Positions 62,219 to 64,000 of a stretch of 64,000 nucleotides of DNA are shown one piece after another. The position numbers and the translations under genes are program-made. Position 1 is the first letter of the stretch, and each line of letters starts with the position of its first letter. Source of the DNA: JALZOC01 sp035758845 (lineage in GTDB: Bacteria > Acidobacteriota > Vicinamibacteria > Vicinamibacterales > 2-12-FULL-66-21); the NCBI GenBank assembly GCA_035758845.1, contig DASTVZ010000160.1, positions 15,463 to 79,462 on the forward strand, read 5' to 3'. The notes beneath the pieces were generated by a model. That model was given only the letters and a program-made list of their open reading frames with translations. It was not told the DNA's origin and did not search any database.

Positions 62219-63880
62219 TTACGTCATCGCGAGATATTCGTGCGCGAGTCGGACCATCATCGCGCCTTCTCCGACGGCCGATGCCACACGGTTCATGGCA
62301 CTCGCGCGAACGTCGCCGGCGGCGAACACGCCCGGGACGCTCGTTTCGAGCGGCAGCGGTTCGCGTGACTCCTTCCACATACGGGCATAGGCCTCCGCTG
62401 CCATGAGATCACGGCCTGTGAGCACGAACCCCCTCGCATCGCGTAGCACCTCGGACGGCAGCCACCCGCTTTGCGGTCGTGTGCCGATGAAGACGAACAG
62501 CGCGTCAGCCGCTTCCATCGCGCTGCTTCCGTTGTCAATCGACCTGAGCCCGAGTCGCTCGACGTGGCCGTTCCCTTCGACGCGATCGATCTCCAGTCGA
62601 CCACGCACCTGAATCTTCGGGTTGTTGTGGATCGCATCGATCAGGTATTGCGACATCGTGTCGTGCAAATCATTCCGCCGCACGACAATGTGAACCTCTT
62701 TCGCGTAATGGGCGAGATACATTGCGGCCTGGCCTGCCGAGTTTCCTCCGCCGACAACAAAGACCTTGCGATCGCGGAAGGCCGGCGCCTCCGTTTTCAC
62801 CGTCCCGTAGTACACGCCGGCACCGGTGAATTCGCCGACCCCGGCAGCCTGCAGTTCGCGATACACCATACCGGTGGCGGCAAGCAACGTGCGCGCGACC
62901 AGCTGACGGCCATCGGCAAGCGTGATGTGCTTGTATCCGTTGTCGATCGAAACGCCCGTCGCTTCCAGTGGAAAGAAAACTTTCGCGCCCAGGCGTTCGG
63001 CTTGCCTCAGCGCGCGACTGGTCAGCTCGCTCCCGCTGACGCCCTGGGGGAAGCCGAGATAGTTCTCGATCTTGGAACTTGCGCCCGCCTGTCCGCCAGG
63101 CCCCTGCCGGTCCAGGATCAACGTCGTCAACCCTTCGGACGAGCCGTAGACCGCGGCCGCCAGACCGGTCGGACCGGCACCGACGATCACGAGATCGTAG
63201 ACATCCTCGGAAACGGCAAGCGATCGCCCGAGACGTTCGGCCAATTGACGCGGTTGCGGCGACGCCATGGCCGTTCCGTCTTCGAAGAACACAACCGGAA
63301 GTTTGTCCAGTGATAGCTCGCGCGTCTCGAGCAGCGTGCGTGCTTCCACGTCGCGCTCGACATCGAGCCAGTGATAGGGAACAAGGCTACTGGCCAGGAA
63401 GTTCTTGATGGCGTGCGATTGAGGTGACCATTGATGGCCGACGACCCGGAGTCCACTCTTTTCAGGCAGATACTCCACTTGCCAGTCGTCGAGCAGGTCG
63501 TCGAGTACTGGATACAGGTTCTCTTCGGGAGGAGCCCACGGCTTCGAGAGATAGTGGTGGACGTGCGCCTGATTGATCGCTCGCACCGCCGCATCCATGT
63601 CCGCGTAGGCGGTCAACAACACGCGGCGGGCAACCGGATACAGTTCAAGCGAGCGCGCGAGCACTTCACTCCCCAGCATCCCCGGCATTCGCTGGTCGCT
63701 GACGATCATCGCCAGCGCATCGCCGCGCGCCTTCAACTCCCGAATGGTGTCGAGCGCCTGCTGTCCTGACTCGGCGCTGAGTACCGTGTAGTCCTCCCGG
63801 TACCGAGATCGAAGATCTCGCCGCACGGCAGCGCGCACTTGCGGATCGTCGTCGACGAACAGGAGCGCGGGTTTGTTCAC
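62219..63880 (-). CDS. Response regulator fused to thioredoxin-reductase-like flavoprotein
   Basis: A 553-residue cytoplasmic fusion. The receiver domain (about 1-125) is intact: Asp10-Asp12 acidic pocket, phospho-acceptor Asp62 in IVSDQRMPG, Thr in LLTAYAD and Lys in YLSKPW. A thioredoxin-like linker (about 140-220) precedes a thioredoxin-reductase fold (about 225-553) with FAD loop DLVIVGAGPTGLAAA and NADPH loop VFVVGGGNSAGQAA. The redox CxxC is absent; GVYYGTVKTEAP stands at its place. It starts with GTG inside the stop of the upstream histidine kinase (GTGA), so it forms a two-component pair. Its output is probably an NAD(P)H-dependent redox signal. Confidence 0.85.
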   Translation of the reverse strand: MNKPALLFVDDDPQVRAAVRRDLRSRYREDYTVLSAESGQQALDTIRELKARGDALAMIVSDQRMPGMLGSEVLARSLELYPVARRVLLTAYADMDAAVRAINQAHVHHYLSKPWAPPEENLYPVLDDLLDDWQVEYLPEKSGLRVVGHQWSPQSHAIKNFLASSLVPYHWLDVERDVEARTLLETRELSLDKLPVVFFEDGTAMASPQPRQLAERLGRSLAVSEDVYDLVIVGAGPTGLAAAVYGSSEGLTTLILDRQGPGGQAGASSKIENYLGFPQGVSGSELTSRALRQAERLGAKVFFPLEATGVSIDNGYKHITLADGRQLVARTLLAATGMVYRELQAAGVGEFTGAGVYYGTVKTEAPAFRDRKVFVVGGGNSAGQAAMYLAHYAKEVHIVVRRNDLHDTMSQYLIDAIHNNPKIQVRGRLEIDRVEGNGHVERLGLRSIDNGSSAMEAADALFVFIGTRPQSGWLPSEVLRDARGFVLTGRDLMAAEAYARMWKESREPLPLETSVPGVFAAGDVRASAMNRVASAVGEGAMMVRLAHEYLAMT

Positions 63881-64000
63881 GAGGTCACCCCGGCCGTGTT
63901 GTCCACCGTCGGCAACAGCACTCGGAATTCCGTGCGGCCCGGTCGCGAATCGACCACGATTTCTCCGTCATTGTGACGAACGAGACGGCGGACGATGTCG
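63877..64000 (-). CDS. Histidine kinase, 3' end only
   Basis: Only the last 40 residues are in the window. They read DIVRRLVRHNDGEIVVDSRP followed by GRTEFRVLLPTVD, the end of an HATPase (G2 box region) of a sensor histidine kinase. The stop overlaps the GTG of the response-regulator fusion by 4 bases, so the two form an operon. The rest lies to the right of the window. Confidence 0.75.
   Translation of the reverse strand, partial: DIVRRLVRHNDGEIVVDSRPGRTEFRVLLPTVDNTAGVTS

Noticed and set aside
62219..63880. Annotation as thioredoxin reductase (trxB)
   Set aside because: The redox-active CxxC is absent and a receiver domain is fused, so a TrxB name would mislead.

Overview
The window reads as chromosomal DNA of a high-GC Gram-negative bacterium of the phylum Acidobacteriota, probably the Vicinamibacteria. 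The phylum call rests on family content: a PadR regulator paired with an acidobacterial duplicated orphan permease (ADOP), two secreted VWA proteins of the acidobacterial type, two carboxypeptidase-regulatory/TonB-dependent receptors, two Ser/Thr kinases with secreted or propeller-like tails, an ECF sigma/kinase pair, and many TPR and FG-GAP exported proteins. The class call is an inference. No rRNA, tRNA, CRISPR array, transposase, phage gene or replication origin was recognised.

Layout. (1) 89-2888, minus: TPR protein and RoxA-like di-haem cytochrome c. (2) 3110-4659, plus: small zinc-ribbon protein and exported amidohydrolase. (3) 4640-14137, minus: a tight run of TonB receptor, DUF5107/TPR protein, DUF4091 protein and polyphosphate kinase 2. 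(4) 14283-16544, plus: sulfatase-like lipoprotein fused to TPRs. (5) 16552-27401, minus: a five-gene run of Ser/Thr kinase, outer-membrane barrel, a 980-residue unknown exported protein and two secreted VWA proteins; this is the best candidate for an undescribed system. (6) 27586-32925: a lipid-kinase-like membrane protein, FG-GAP protein, polysaccharide deacetylase, TauE/SafE exporter and histidine phosphatase. (7) 33124-36884, minus: PadR, intact ADOP permease and a broken second permease tail. (8) 37053-43784, plus: DUF1080 and mannonate-dehydratase-like carbohydrate enzymes, a TPR protein, a LuxR/TPR regulator, a cupin and a GDSL lipoprotein. (9) 43862-49612: PQQ dehydrogenase, a decayed RND adaptor, DinB-like and DUF1444 proteins, GH16 glucanase and a VapBC-type toxin-antitoxin pair. 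(10) 49811-53232, minus: Ser/Thr kinase with beta-propeller behind a broken ECF sigma factor. (11) 53494-59350: a frameshifted propeller protein, enoyl-CoA hydratase, acyl-CoA synthetase, BBE-type flavoprotein and Tat-exported cupredoxin. (12) 59439-64000, minus: second TonB receptor, response-regulator/thioredoxin-reductase-like fusion and the 3' end of a histidine kinase.

The genes suggest a heterotroph that takes up and degrades complex carbohydrates (TonB receptors, GH16, DUF4091, DUF1080, mannonate dehydratase, deacetylase, sulfatase-like enzyme, PQQ dehydrogenase) and invests heavily in kinase and TPR signalling.

The most unusual feature is between the genes. Many intergenic gaps carry short-word repeats, a different word in each place (GGATCC, GGGGTCARACC, AAAAGGG, CAGCAAT, a 9-bp TGCCWGGGG minisatellite, GAATCC/TGATCA, and a GTGGGGCCCC element). 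Several form hairpins between convergent genes. At four gene ends the repeat is translated as the last residues of the protein or supplies the stop codon, and at one gene start it encodes part of the N-terminus. Three broken genes lie next to such repeats.
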